Below are positions 1-6,298 of a stretch of 7,436 nt of DNA, one piece after another (within the stretch, counting starts at the first letter, position 1; each line of letters begins with the position of its first letter). The DNA lies in contig JAMCQR010000024.1 in NCBI GenBank assembly GCA_023379555.1, positions 1 through 7,436 of the forward strand. Reading direction: 5' to 3'. The notes beneath the pieces were generated by a model. That model worked only from the letters and a program-made list of their open reading frames with translations. It was not told the DNA's origin and ran no database searches. Source of the DNA: Thermoplasmatota archaeon (GTDB taxonomy: Archaea > Thermoplasmatota > Thermoplasmata > Thermoplasmatales > GCA-001856825). The translations under genes and the position numbers were made by a program.

Positions 1-337
1 GAATAACATCAAAGTGACCGTGATTGTCATGAACGATGGCTATCTGGGGATGGTAACTCAGTGGCAAAACATGTTTTACGGAAAGAGGGTATCTGCAACC
101 AAGATAGGCCTCGTCCCTGACTTCGTCAGGATGGCAGAAATTTTGGGATGCCAGGGAAGCGTTGTTAACAAGTCTGGTGAGCTGTCAGAAGCTATTCAGG
201 CTGCCAAAAAATCAGACGTACCGTACGTTATCGATGTTCACGTGGACCCGGAGGAAGAGCTGGCCCCATTCATCATACCAGGAACATCGTACAGAGAATC
301 TTACCTCGGCAAGAGGTGTCGCTGGAGGTTCCCATGA
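1..337 (+). CDS. ilvB: Acetolactate synthase large subunit, C-terminal part (partial at left edge)
   Basis: This is the 3' end of the large catalytic subunit of acetolactate (acetohydroxyacid) synthase, a thiamine-diphosphate enzyme that makes 2-acetolactate or 2-aceto-2-hydroxybutyrate in the first common step of valine and isoleucine synthesis. The frame is open from base 2. It contains the family signature MNDGYLGMVTQWQ, equivalent to the usual NN-x-x-LGMVxQWQ that closes the ThDP/Mg-binding region, then PDFVRMAEILG and a P-x-VIDVHVDPEEELAPFI strand near the end. The second Asn of the usual NN pair is Asp here. The ThDP motif core (GDG) lies outside the window. The stop TGA (335-337) overlaps the ATG of the small subunit (334-336), so the two are probably translated in step. 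The C-terminus is basic and ends about 18 residues after the conserved PG. Confidence 0.93.
   Translation, partial: NNIKVTVIVMNDGYLGMVTQWQNMFYGKRVSATKIGLVPDFVRMAEILGCQGSVVNKSGELSEAIQAAKKSDVPYVIDVHVDPEEELAPFIIPGTSYRESYLGKRCRWRFP
324..329 (+). promoter_or_regulatory. Ribosome binding site of ilvN
   Basis: GGAGGT lies four bases before the ATG at 334, inside the end of ilvB. It supports 334 as the start of ilvN over the in-frame upstream GTG at 316. Confidence 0.6.
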
Positions 338-639
338 ACATCATATACCTTAATTTTAAAGACAACAAAGGTGCCCTACAGAGAGTTCTAGATTTACTCG
401 TCAAACGGATGATATATCCAACTGATATAGTGTATCACGATGGCGATCAGGGTATCCATATTTTGCTAGCCATGGACGATACCAAAGTTGAAAGACTAAA
501 ACAGAACCTGAAAAATGTGTACGGTTTGGAAGAAATACGGGATTTGGAGATTGATGACGAGAGAGTGAAGAATCTTTTGTTTAGCGTTGCCCGAAATAAC
601 GGGAGCTCAATAAAAGGAGTAGAGAAATCAGGTGAATGA
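334..639 (+). CDS. ilvN: Acetolactate synthase small (regulatory) subunit, ACT domain
   Basis: A protein of 101 residues consisting of one ACT domain (about residues 1-75) and a short charged tail. In the family this subunit binds the large subunit, raises its activity and confers feedback inhibition by valine. Visible ACT features are the first strand MNIIYLNF, the turn DNKGAL (the usual N-x-PG-x-L, with Lys in place of Pro), a helix ending in KRMIYPTDI, and the second strand GIHILLAM. It lacks the C-terminal domain of the roughly 160-residue IlvH type and is close in size to the short IlvN/IlvM type. The start at 334 is chosen because it overlaps the ilvB stop as ATGA, has GGAGGT four bases upstream and begins exactly at the ACT fold. 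The stop TGA (637-639) overlaps a possible ATG at 636 for ilvC. Confidence 0.85.
   Translation: MNIIYLNFKDNKGALQRVLDLLVKRMIYPTDIVYHDGDQGIHILLAMDDTKVERLKQNLKNVYGLEEIRDLEIDDERVKNLLFSVARNNGSSIKGVEKSGE
631..635 (+). promoter_or_regulatory. Ribosome binding site deciding the ilvC start
   Basis: GGTGA at 631-635 touches the ATG at 636 but is six bases from the ATG at 642. The spacing favours 642 as the true initiation codon. Confidence 0.5.
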
Positions 640-641
640 AA

Positions 642-1625
642 ATGACGAAAGTGTACTATGAAAAAGATGCTGTCACAGACAGATTGAGAGACAAGACCGT
701 TGCCGTCATAGGATACGGTATACAGGGCAGAGCGCAGGCCCTGAATCTACGCGATAGCGGCGTTAAGGTAATCCTGGGCCTGAGACAGGGAGAGTCTTGG
801 AATAGAGCTGGAAAAGAAGGCTTTGCTGTGAAAGGAGTCAGTGAAGCTGTTGAAAGTTCCGATGTAATAATGATGTTGATTCCAGACGAAGTACAGCCTG
901 AAATCTATGGCAAATACATTCAGGCCAAACTCAGACCCGGCAAAACACTGGTGTTTGCTCATGGCTTCAATATCAGATATGGAACGATCCGGCCTCCACT
1001 CTATGTGGACGTGGTTATGATCGCTCCCAAAGCACCAGGTGCAGCGGTCAGAGAAACTTATGTCGAAGGTACTGGAGTGCCCTGCTTGATGGCTGTCCAT
1101 CAGGACTATAGTGGTAAGGCACGAGATACGGCTCTGTCGATCGCACATGCGCTGCATGCAACCAAAGTTGGAGTAATAGAAACTACGTTTGATGAAGAGA
1201 CTGAAACAGATCTGTTTGGAGAACAGGCCGTTCTGTGCGGAGGAGTGACTGAGTTAATCAACAGAGGATTCGATGTCTTGACGAGTGCGGGATATCAGCC
1301 GGAAGTGGCCTATTTTGAAGTTTTACACGAGATGAAGATGATTGTCGATCTCATCCAGAAGGGCGGGATAGAACACATGTGGGATAACGTTTCCAACACT
1401 GCCGAATATGGTGGACGAACCAGGGGATCTGCCATAATCAATGTAGAAACCGAAGAGAGAATGAAGAAGATTCTGGGCGATATCAAATCAGGAGATTTTG
1501 CGAGAGAATGGACAAAAGAATACTCTGACGGGTGCAGGAATTTGAATCAGTACCGACAGACGGCTAAATCCTCTACTATAGAAAGAGTGGGAACGGGTCT
1601 GAGACAGATGTTTCGGGAGGAATGA
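642..1625 (+). CDS. ilvC: Ketol-acid reductoisomerase (class I)
   Basis: This enzyme isomerises and reduces acetolactate or acetohydroxybutyrate to the 2,3-dihydroxy acid using NAD(P)H and Mg. It is 327 residues from the ATG at 642, the usual class I length. The N-terminal Rossmann domain shows [18 protein letters not shown] (about 23-40). The short cofactor loop GLRQGESW follows (about 46-53). Next come FAHGFNI and the metal-binding helix [12 protein letters not shown]. The knotted C-terminal domain has GYQPE, a second acidic helix [13 protein letters not shown], and SNTAEYG for substrate and metal binding. Two in-frame ATGs exist (636 and 642). The first overlaps the ilvN stop, but the second has better ribosome-site spacing and begins with the typical M-x-K-x-YY. 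The stop TGA (1623-1625) overlaps an ATG at 1622. It is third in an ilvBNCD operon. The cofactor loop carries Glu where NADPH enzymes usually have phosphate-binding residues (see findings). Confidence 0.95.
   Translation: MTKVYYEKDAVTDRLRDKTVAVIGYGIQGRAQALNLRDSGVKVILGLRQGESWNRAGKEGFAVKGVSEAVESSDVIMMLIPDEVQPEIYGKYIQAKLRPGKTLVFAHGFNIRYGTIRPPLYVDVVMIAPKAPGAAVRETYVEGTGVPCLMAVHQDYSGKARDTALSIAHALHATKVGVIETTFDEETETDLFGEQAVLCGGVTELINRGFDVLTSAGYQPEVAYFEVLHEMKMIVDLIQKGGIEHMWDNVSNTAEYGGRTRGSAIINVETEERMKKILGDIKSGDFAREWTKEYSDGCRNLNQYRQTAKSSTIERVGTGLRQMFREE
1615..1620 (+). promoter_or_regulatory. Ribosome binding site deciding the ilvD start
   Basis: GGGAGG (1615-1620) lies in the last codons of ilvC. It is one base from the ATG at 1622, too close to use, and seven bases from the ATG at 1628, which is therefore preferred. 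Confidence 0.6.
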
Positions 1626-1627
1626 AC

Positions 1628-3244
1628 ATGTTTACGGGAGAAGACAGAGCCCCCGCAAGATCATTTTTGCGTGCGATGGGTCTCTCGGACGATCAGATCT
1701 ACAGACGCATGGTTGCGGTATCAAATACGTGGAACGAAATAACACCGTGCCAGAGTTCTCTGAAGAGAGTGTCTCAGTCTGTCAAGAAGGGTGTGGTTGC
1801 AGGCGGGGGAACCCCGGTTGAGTTTGGAACCATAACAGTTTCCGATGGCATATCCATGGGAACGGAAGGAATGAAATACTCCCTGGTAAGCAGAGAGATC
1901 ATTGCCGATTCTATAGAAGCAGTTGTAAGAGCACACAAGTACGACTGTCTGGTTGGTCTTGGGGGATGTGATAAGACCATTCCGGGAACCCTGATGGCGA
2001 TGGTCAGACTAAACATTCCATCTATTTTTGTGTATGCAGGATCGATGTTGCCAGGGAGGTATGGAGGAAGGGACATTACAATTCAAGATGTTTATGAAGC
2101 TGTTGGAGCGTATCACGGTGGAAAGATTTTGAAACCCGATTTAGATTTGATAGAGAGGGCAGCTTGTCCAGGAGCTGGGACGTGTGCTGGACTATATACG
2201 GCCAATACAATGGCATCTCTGACAGAGGTCATGGGTATTTCGTTGGAAGGGGACGCGTCAGCTTCGGCCGTTTCTTCGAGCAGGGAAGAAATCGGTTTCA
2301 GTGCAGGTCGTGCTGTTTTGGGAACTGAGGTCTTGCCCCGTGACATCTTCACCTGGGAAGCATTTGAAAATGCCATCACCCTTGACGCTGCCATGGGTGG
2401 CTCGACTAACGCTGTTTTACATCTTCTGGCCATGGCCCGTGAAGCCGGAGTCAAGCTCTCAATTGACGATTTCGACAGGATATCTAGAAAAGTTCCACAG
2501 CTGGTAAGCATGAAACCAGGTGGTGAGCACGTCATGTATGATCTGTATAAATCGGGGGGCGTGACTGGGGTGTTGAAACAATTGAACAGAAGAAATCTGT
2601 TGCACAATACTGTGACAGTCTCGGGGGAATATCTTTTCGAACGCATAGAACGTTATGGCCAAAATGTTTCCTTCAACATTGTCAGGGACCTGAACAACCC
2701 AATATCCTTGAATGGAGGTATTGCTATTCTTAAGGGAAACTTAGCCCCGGAAGGGGCAGTTGTCAAAACTGCCAATCTCAAGAAGTTGTATCATAAAGGA
2801 CCTGCAAGGGTGTTCGAATGCGAAGAGGACGCGTTTAACGCTGTGAAGAACGATACAATAAAAGAAAATGACGTTGTCATTATACGAAACGAGGGTCCGA
2901 AGGGGGGGCCTGGAATGCGAGAAATGTTGGCTGTTACTGCTTCATTAGTCGGTAAGGGACTTGGAGAAAAAGTGGCTTTGGTAACTGATGGTAGGTTCTC
3001 TGGAGCTACTCATGGCTTGATGGTTGGACATGTATCGCCAGAGGCGTACGAAGGTGGCCCGATCGCCTCGTTGTCTGATGGTGACAGTGTTGTGATTGAC
3101 GTTGACAATAGAACCATCGCTACGGATGCAGTTCTCGGGACCTCCACTTTAAGGAAAAGACAAGTGTCTGGAGTTTTGTCGAAGTACCGTTTAATGGTCT
3201 CATCAGCTTCCAATGGAGCTGTCACGACCGGTAATAGCGGTTGA
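1628..3244 (+). CDS. ilvD: Dihydroxy-acid dehydratase
   Basis: This iron-sulfur enzyme dehydrates 2,3-dihydroxy acids to the 2-keto acids that are transaminated to valine and isoleucine. The protein is 538 residues from the ATG at 1628, slightly short of the usual 550-560. Family motifs in order are [10 protein letters not shown] (Cys at about 41), [11 protein letters not shown], the cluster motif GGCDKTIPG (Cys at about 114), [10 protein letters not shown] (Cys at about 180 and 186), [13 protein letters not shown] (256-), [12 protein letters not shown], and [11 protein letters not shown] with the likely catalytic Ser at about 458. The last of these runs into [13 protein letters not shown]. 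The C-terminus has the usual Y-x-x-x-V-SSAS-GAVT ending. An in-frame ATG at 1622 overlaps the ilvC stop but has no usable ribosome site. It is the last gene of the operon and converges with ilvA across a 41-base gap. I see no clear T-rich terminator there. Confidence 0.95.
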   Translation: MFTGEDRAPARSFLRAMGLSDDQIYRRMVAVSNTWNEITPCQSSLKRVSQSVKKGVVAGGGTPVEFGTITVSDGISMGTEGMKYSLVSREIIADSIEAVVRAHKYDCLVGLGGCDKTIPGTLMAMVRLNIPSIFVYAGSMLPGRYGGRDITIQDVYEAVGAYHGGKILKPDLDLIERAACPGAGTCAGLYTANTMASLTEVMGISLEGDASASAVSSSREEIGFSAGRAVLGTEVLPRDIFTWEAFENAITLDAAMGGSTNAVLHLLAMAREAGVKLSIDDFDRISRKVPQLVSMKPGGEHVMYDLYKSGGVTGVLKQLNRRNLLHNTVTVSGEYLFERIERYGQNVSFNIVRDLNNPISLNGGIAILKGNLAPEGAVVKTANLKKLYHKGPARVFECEEDAFNAVKNDTIKENDVVIIRNEGPKGGPGMREMLAVTASLVGKGLGEKVALVTDGRFSGATHGLMVGHVSPEAYEGGPIASLSDGDSVVIDVDNRTIATDAVLGTSTLRKRQVSGVLSKYRLMVSSASNGAVTTGNSG

Positions 3245-3285
3245 TCAGAGATAATTCCTTGCGAACAGCAGAGTGAAAAGGGGTT

Positions 3286-4257
3286 TCAAAGATTCTCTCT
3301 CTGTAGCAGCCCTTTCAGATACCTAATATTAATATTGCCTCCACTCAAGACCGCAGCAACATTCTTACTCGATTCCAGTACTGCATTCTCGTGTAACAAA
3401 AATGCAGCCGAAGCAGCTCCAGAGGGCTCAACTAGAATGTGTTCATTGATTAGAAGGGAAAGCAGTGATTTCTCAATTTCATCCTCAGTAACGGTGACCA
3501 TATCATCCACATTTTTCTTAATAATTCCAAGGGTTGTACTACTTGCCATTTTCGTAATCATTCCATCCGCTATGCTCTCCTTTATCGCTCTTTCTGTGTT
3601 TCTTCCGTGATAAGCGTCAACCATTGCTGGGTTATTCTCCGACTGTACTCCGATAACGCGGACACTTCTTGAAAGGGACTTGAGAGCTATAGATATTCCC
3701 GAGATCAACCCACCCCCTCCAACTGGAACAATCACGGTATCGATCTCGGGCATGTTATTGTATATTTCTAAACCAATAGTCCCCTGTCCCGCTATAACAT
3801 ATGGATCTTCGAATGGATGTACAAAATCTGAATTTTCTGATTTGCTGTACTTTACAGCCTCGGAATAAGCGGCTTCGTAGCTGTCCCCTCCGATAACTAC
3901 CTCTGCACCATAAGAAATTATTGACTTGATCTTATCAGGATTTGCCCATTCTGGCACAAATATTTTCGCTCTTTTCCCAAAAATTCTCGATGCATATGCC
4001 ACTGATAGGCCATGATTTCCAGATGATGCTGCCACAACGCTCTTTGCATTTTTTAATGATCTGACTTTGTTGATGGCACCCCTAAGCTTAAACACTTTTG
4101 TAGGTTGAAAATTCTCTGTTTTGAAAAATATATTTTTTCCCGTCTGGTTGCTAAAGAATGGAGAAAACGCAAGGGGACAGTATGCCACATAACCATTTAT
4201 TGCTTTGGCTGCTTCTCTAATTTGATCGATGGAGACAAAATCATCTCGCGATTTCAT
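3286..4257 (-). CDS. ilvA: Threonine dehydratase-like PLP enzyme (no ACT domain)
   Basis: A fold-type II PLP enzyme of 323 residues, the length of the catabolic or unregulated threonine ammonia-lyase and serine racemase group. It lacks the C-terminal ACT regulatory domain of long IlvA. Likely reaction: L-threonine to 2-ketobutyrate plus ammonia, which would feed the facing ilvBNCD operon. Visible motifs are KTENFQPTKVFKLRGA with the PLP lysine at about residue 57, SSGNHGLSVAYA (78-89), the phosphate-binding PVGGGGLISG (178-187), VEPSGAAS (276-283) and SGGN (305-308) near the end. The usual T-G-SFK before the lysine reads T-K-VFK, and the usual TPL reads CPL. Substrate could therefore be serine or another hydroxy amino acid. 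The ATG at 4257 follows a TAA at 4258-4260 and lies about 34 bases after a TTTATAAA box. The gene therefore starts with a very short leader, next to a transposase remnant. Confidence 0.85.
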   Translation of the reverse strand: MKSRDDFVSIDQIREAAKAINGYVAYCPLAFSPFFSNQTGKNIFFKTENFQPTKVFKLRGAINKVRSLKNAKSVVAASSGNHGLSVAYASRIFGKRAKIFVPEWANPDKIKSIISYGAEVVIGGDSYEAAYSEAVKYSKSENSDFVHPFEDPYVIAGQGTIGLEIYNNMPEIDTVIVPVGGGGLISGISIALKSLSRSVRVIGVQSENNPAMVDAYHGRNTERAIKESIADGMITKMASSTTLGIIKKNVDDMVTVTEDEIEKSLLSLLINEHILVEPSGAASAAFLLHENAVLESSKNVAAVLSGGNINIRYLKGLLQRENL

Positions 4258-4290
4258 TTAATCATTCACTTCTGCTTCACAATACGTCTC

Positions 4291-4298
4291 TTTATAAA
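4291..4298 (-). promoter_or_regulatory. TATA box of ilvA
   Basis: TTTATAAA, a self-complementary perfect TATA-like octamer, is centred about 37 bases upstream of the ilvA ATG. Transcription starting about 26 bases downstream would leave a leader of roughly 10-14 bases. It lies at the very edge of the transposase remnant. Confidence 0.5.
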
Positions 4299-4999
4299 CA
4301 CATTCTTCCATTGCAATAGTTTTTGAAAGAAGCCCTGCTACTTCTGTTTCTCTTTTCGTCAATTCGCGCTTCTTTTCGAGTGATATAGTGACTAAGGGGG
4401 GTGAAACAAAATTCTCAGTAGATAGCACTGGTTTTAGGATCTCAAGATTCACAGATTATTTTGGAGAAAAGCACAACAGCAGGAGAGACCATCAATGGAT
4501 TAAGATGCACATCACCTGCGGTGTTACAACTAATGTTGTGACTGCTGTTGAGGTTGGGGGTCAGAACAGCGCAGACAATAATTACTTCCTGCAACTTTCC
4601 CAAAGGACCCATGACAACGGTTTCACGATACACGAAATGAGCGCAGACAAGGCTTATTCCGCACGTGACAACGTCATCTATATAGATTCCATTGGCGGAA
4701 CTGCATATATTCCCTTCAAGTCTAATGCAACTGGAAGACCTAAGGGGAAGTCCTGGACATGGAGGAAGATGTACAATTATTATATGTTCCAGCACGAGGA
4801 ATTCATGGACCATTACCACTCCAGGAGCAACGTAGAATCCACTAATTTTATGATAAAATCCAAGTTCACCGATCTCGTAAGAAGCAAGAACTGGACAGCA
4901 CAGGTGAACGAGGTATTGTTGAAAGTTCTGTGCCATAACATTGTGGTTCTGATCCAGTGCATGTTCGAGTTAGGGATAGAGCCAGAATTTCTAAACTGA
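4298..4999 (+). pseudogene. DDE transposase remnant, IS4/IS5 type, N-terminal part missing
   Basis: This is the C-terminal catalytic part of a DDE transposase. The first recognisable initiation codon (GTG 4388) gives 203 residues, but the frame is open back to 4298. Residues such as LFVNSRFFSS just before the GTG look like the family's stretch ahead of the first catalytic Asp, so the remnant extends further upstream than the GTG. Visible elements are DSTGF with the first Asp (about 4424), TNVVTAVEV, SADKAYSARDN with the second Asp, YIPFKSNATG, and RSNVESTNFMIKSKF with the catalytic Glu. The protein ends in LCHNIVVLIQ. Full-length relatives normally have a further 100 or more N-terminal residues including the DNA-binding region, which are absent here. 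No terminal inverted repeat or target duplication can be recognised. The stop is only 14 bases from the end of the next gene on the other strand. It is probably an inactive relic. Confidence 0.8.
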
Positions 5000-5013
5000 A
5001 ATACCATTTAATT

Positions 5014-5857
5014 CTACTTTTCTATCTTGAGCTTTTCCATTAGCTCCTCGAATTGGTCTATATATACTCCTTTACCTTATAATTGAAATTGAACTTCCAG
5101 CTATCGGAAACATCTATCTCTGGCTCAAATTTCTTGAAATTAAATTTGATTTCTCGATATTCGTTGAAGATTTCCATACTCTTTTCCTTTAGTTTGTTAA
5201 GCTCATTTACATATTCATATTCATGAAAGTTGCCCACTTTGCACTTCTCAAGTGCTTCCTCATAATTCTGTGCCACAAGCAATAGTTTGCTTTCCATCAC
5301 GTACTTGTACAGTTGTATATCAAGTGGCTTCACTGCGTAACTAAAAGTATTAAGCTTTCCCTTATATTTGCTATTCATCCTAAAATAGATAATGCTGGAG
5401 TATGCCAATATTGGGTCAATCAAGAGAACGCCTACACCGATTGGGTCAACGGAGGGTAATATCCAAATGACACCAACACAGCAAATATTATCGCTCCAAA
5501 GAAAAAGAGTACAGCGATCCCTAAAGAGTCATTTAGTGCAAGCTTGTATTTCCCTCTGTAGTGAACTTCGTCTTGGAATCCGAAGATCCACATCGTAATC
5601 ATCTCAAATATTGCGATGCAAAAAACTGGAATTTGAGCTGAAGAAGGCGGGAAGGTCTCAGCTAAAAGCCCAAATATAAAACCAACGCCAATTTGTGAGA
5701 ATGCGACAAGGTCAAAGAAAAAATTTGTTAAAACGGGATCAGGAAGATCGTTATATACTCCCAACCTTGGATACTTCAGGAAATGTGCTTGTCGGAATAC
5801 CTTGAATAAGGACCCACTCAGACCAAAGACTCCTGCCAAAATGAGATAGTAATTCAT
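5014..5857 (-). pseudogene. Multi-pass membrane protein gene split by two apparent frameshifts; function unknown
   Basis: I do not recognise this family. Three consecutive frames read as one protein. Frame 1 (5857-5432) encodes 141 residues with four hydrophobic segments (about 4-21, 46-68, 76-94 and 112-134) and ends in YYPPLTQSV. In the next frame the sequence upstream of the TTG at 5423 is open. It reads PSVDPIGVGVLLIDPILAY, a fifth hydrophobic segment, followed by a charged tail to KVKEYI and a stop at 5058. Across a TATATATA run (5059-5066), a third frame continues DQFEELMEKLKIEK and stops at 5014-5016. Adding one C at the CCC run (5454-5456) and removing one TA unit would give about 280 residues: five membrane helices plus a lysine- and glutamate-rich cytoplasmic tail likely to form coiled coil. 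Either the gene is broken or the assembly has errors. If it is not split, the two longer parts would be annotated as separate 141- and 121-residue hypothetical proteins. Confidence 0.65.
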
Positions 5858-5876
5858 AATATTAAATACCTCAAAT

Positions 5877-5885
5877 ATTTATAAT
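5877..5885 (-). promoter_or_regulatory. TATA box of the membrane protein gene
   Basis: An ATTATAAAT element on the - strand is centred about 24 bases before the ATG at 5857. That distance implies a leaderless or nearly leaderless transcript. Confidence 0.45.
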
Positions 5886-5888
5886 TTA

Positions 5889-5910
5889 ATCTGTAGATTG
5901 TTTTATAGTT
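5889..5910. repeat. Two inverted, imperfect copies of the AACTACAAA-like motif
   Basis: Read on the - strand, 5890-5898 is ATCTACAGA and 5902-5910 is AACTATAAA. Each differs by one base from the forms AACTACAGA or AACTACAAA of the direct repeats nearby. They sit between the TATA box of the membrane gene and the direct repeats, so they could be part of the same protein-binding array. Confidence 0.3.
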
Positions 5911-5922
5911 CAATTGGCAATA

Positions 5923-5968
5923 AAACTACAAAATATGAATTAAACTACAGAATTTTCAAAAAACTACA
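5923..5968 (+). repeat. Three AAACTACA direct repeats with exact 19-base spacing (iteron-like)
   Basis: AAACTACA occurs at 5923-5930, 5942-5949 and 5961-5968, so the repeat-to-repeat distance is 19 both times. The bases between copies are AT-rich and not conserved. The array lies in the non-coding stretch between the leftward membrane protein gene (start 5857) and the rightward 40-residue gene (start 6027). It could be an operator array or replication-type iterons, and the sequence alone cannot decide. Confidence 0.55.
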
Positions 5969-5983
5969 AAGCCATCGGGCTAG

Positions 5984-5994
5984 CAAAATATTAA
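5984..5994 (+). promoter_or_regulatory. TATA-like box of the 40-residue gene
   Basis: AAAATATTAAT lies about 33-43 bases upstream of the ATG at 6027. Transcription starting some 25 bases downstream would fall inside the dyad at 6001-6027. Confidence 0.4.
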
Positions 5995-6000
5995 TACTTG

Positions 6001-6027
6001 TCTGACAATTATCATACAGATGTCAGA
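6001..6027. promoter_or_regulatory. Perfect inverted repeat TCTGACA-N13-TGTCAGA, candidate operator
   Basis: TCTGACA (6001-6007) and TGTCAGA (6021-6027) are perfect reverse complements around a 13-base spacer. The right arm touches the ATG at 6027 and the left arm follows the TATA-like box. The position, covering the expected transcription start, fits a repressor site. The spacing also permits an RNA hairpin over the start codon, though a 7-pair stem with a 13-base loop would be weak. Confidence 0.4.
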
Positions 6028-6149
6028 TGAGTAAGAAATTTGAGATAATCGCTGAAGAACATTTCTTTGAGAGATTGGGATCAATTGCTGGGGAAGAAGA
6101 GGACGTTAAGAGAATTGCGAGAGAAATACTGGAAGAAACTAATTTCTGA
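6027..6149 (+). CDS. Small acidic protein of 40 residues, unknown function
   Basis: A short open frame from ATG 6027 to TGA 6147-6149. It starts MSKKFEIIAEEHFFERLG and continues with a strongly acidic and helical half containing GEEEDVKRIAREILEE. There is no membrane segment and no recognisable DNA-binding motif. Support comes from context rather than family: a TATA-like box at 5984-5994, a perfect dyad over its start, and protein-like amino acid use. The second half would form an amphipathic helix, as in small dimerising regulators or antitoxins, but I cannot assign it to a family. An ATG at 6020 gives only four codons. A pyrimidine-rich stretch (6150-6182) follows the stop and could help end transcription. 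Confidence 0.4.
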   Translation: MSKKFEIIAEEHFFERLGSIAGEEEDVKRIAREILEETNF

Positions 6150-6190
6150 ATTCCTCTCCTATTCCCGATATTCTTCTCTCTTGGTAAAAG

Positions 6191-6201
6191 CATTAATATT
6201 T
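6191..6201 (+). promoter_or_regulatory. TATA-like promoter element of tRNA-Ile
   Basis: CATTAATATTT lies 20-30 bases before the first base of the tRNA, the normal distance of an archaeal TATA box from the start of transcription, inside an AT-rich leader. Confidence 0.4.
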
Positions 6202-6220
6202 TGGGTAATTAACGGACTCA

Positions 6221-6298
6221 GGGGCCGTAGCTTAGATTGGTTAGAGCACCCGGCTGATAACCGGGAGGTCGTCGGTCCAAATCCGATCGGCCCCACCA
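6221..6298 (+). tRNA. tRNA-Ile (anticodon GAU), CCA encoded
   Basis: A complete cloverleaf can be drawn. The acceptor GGGGCCG (6221-6227) pairs with CGGCCCC (6288-6294). The D stem GCTT/GAGC is at 6230-6233/6244-6247. The anticodon stem CCCGG/CCGGG (6249-6253/6261-6265) holds the loop CTGATAA, with anticodon GAT at 6256-6258. The variable loop is AGGTC. The T stem GTCGG/CCGAT (6271-6275/6283-6287) holds the loop TCCAAAT. The discriminator is A6295, and CCA is encoded at 6296-6298. No intron is present. The GAU anticodon reads AUU and AUC isoleucine codons. Its 3' part is overlapped on the opposite strand by the end of the integrase gene. Confidence 0.96.

Noticed and set aside
2113..2646. 177-codon - strand frame opposite ilvD
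   Set aside because: It is a shadow of a strongly conserved gene, with no start context and low-complexity content.
4258..4452. 64-codon - strand frame with an LTKRETEV stretch resembling the start of a LuxR-type helix-turn-helix
   Set aside because: The motif does not continue into the rest of the helix-turn-helix. The frame is antisense to the transposase remnant, whose + strand frame is open and homologous-looking over the same bases.
4442..4936. 164-codon - strand frame opposite the transposase
   Set aside because: It is antisense to clear DDE transposase motifs, is Cys- and Val-rich, and has no domain-like features.
5029..5046. GAGCT-N8-AGCTC hairpin considered as a terminator
   Set aside because: The stem has only five pairs, no T run follows on either strand, and the bases are explained by the coding end of the membrane gene (ELMEKLK).
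5428..5460. Programmed -1 ribosomal frameshifting as the explanation for the split membrane gene
   Set aside because: No X-XXY-YYZ slippery heptamer or following strong stem is visible at the junction, and a second, different frame break occurs in the same gene. Indels are simpler.
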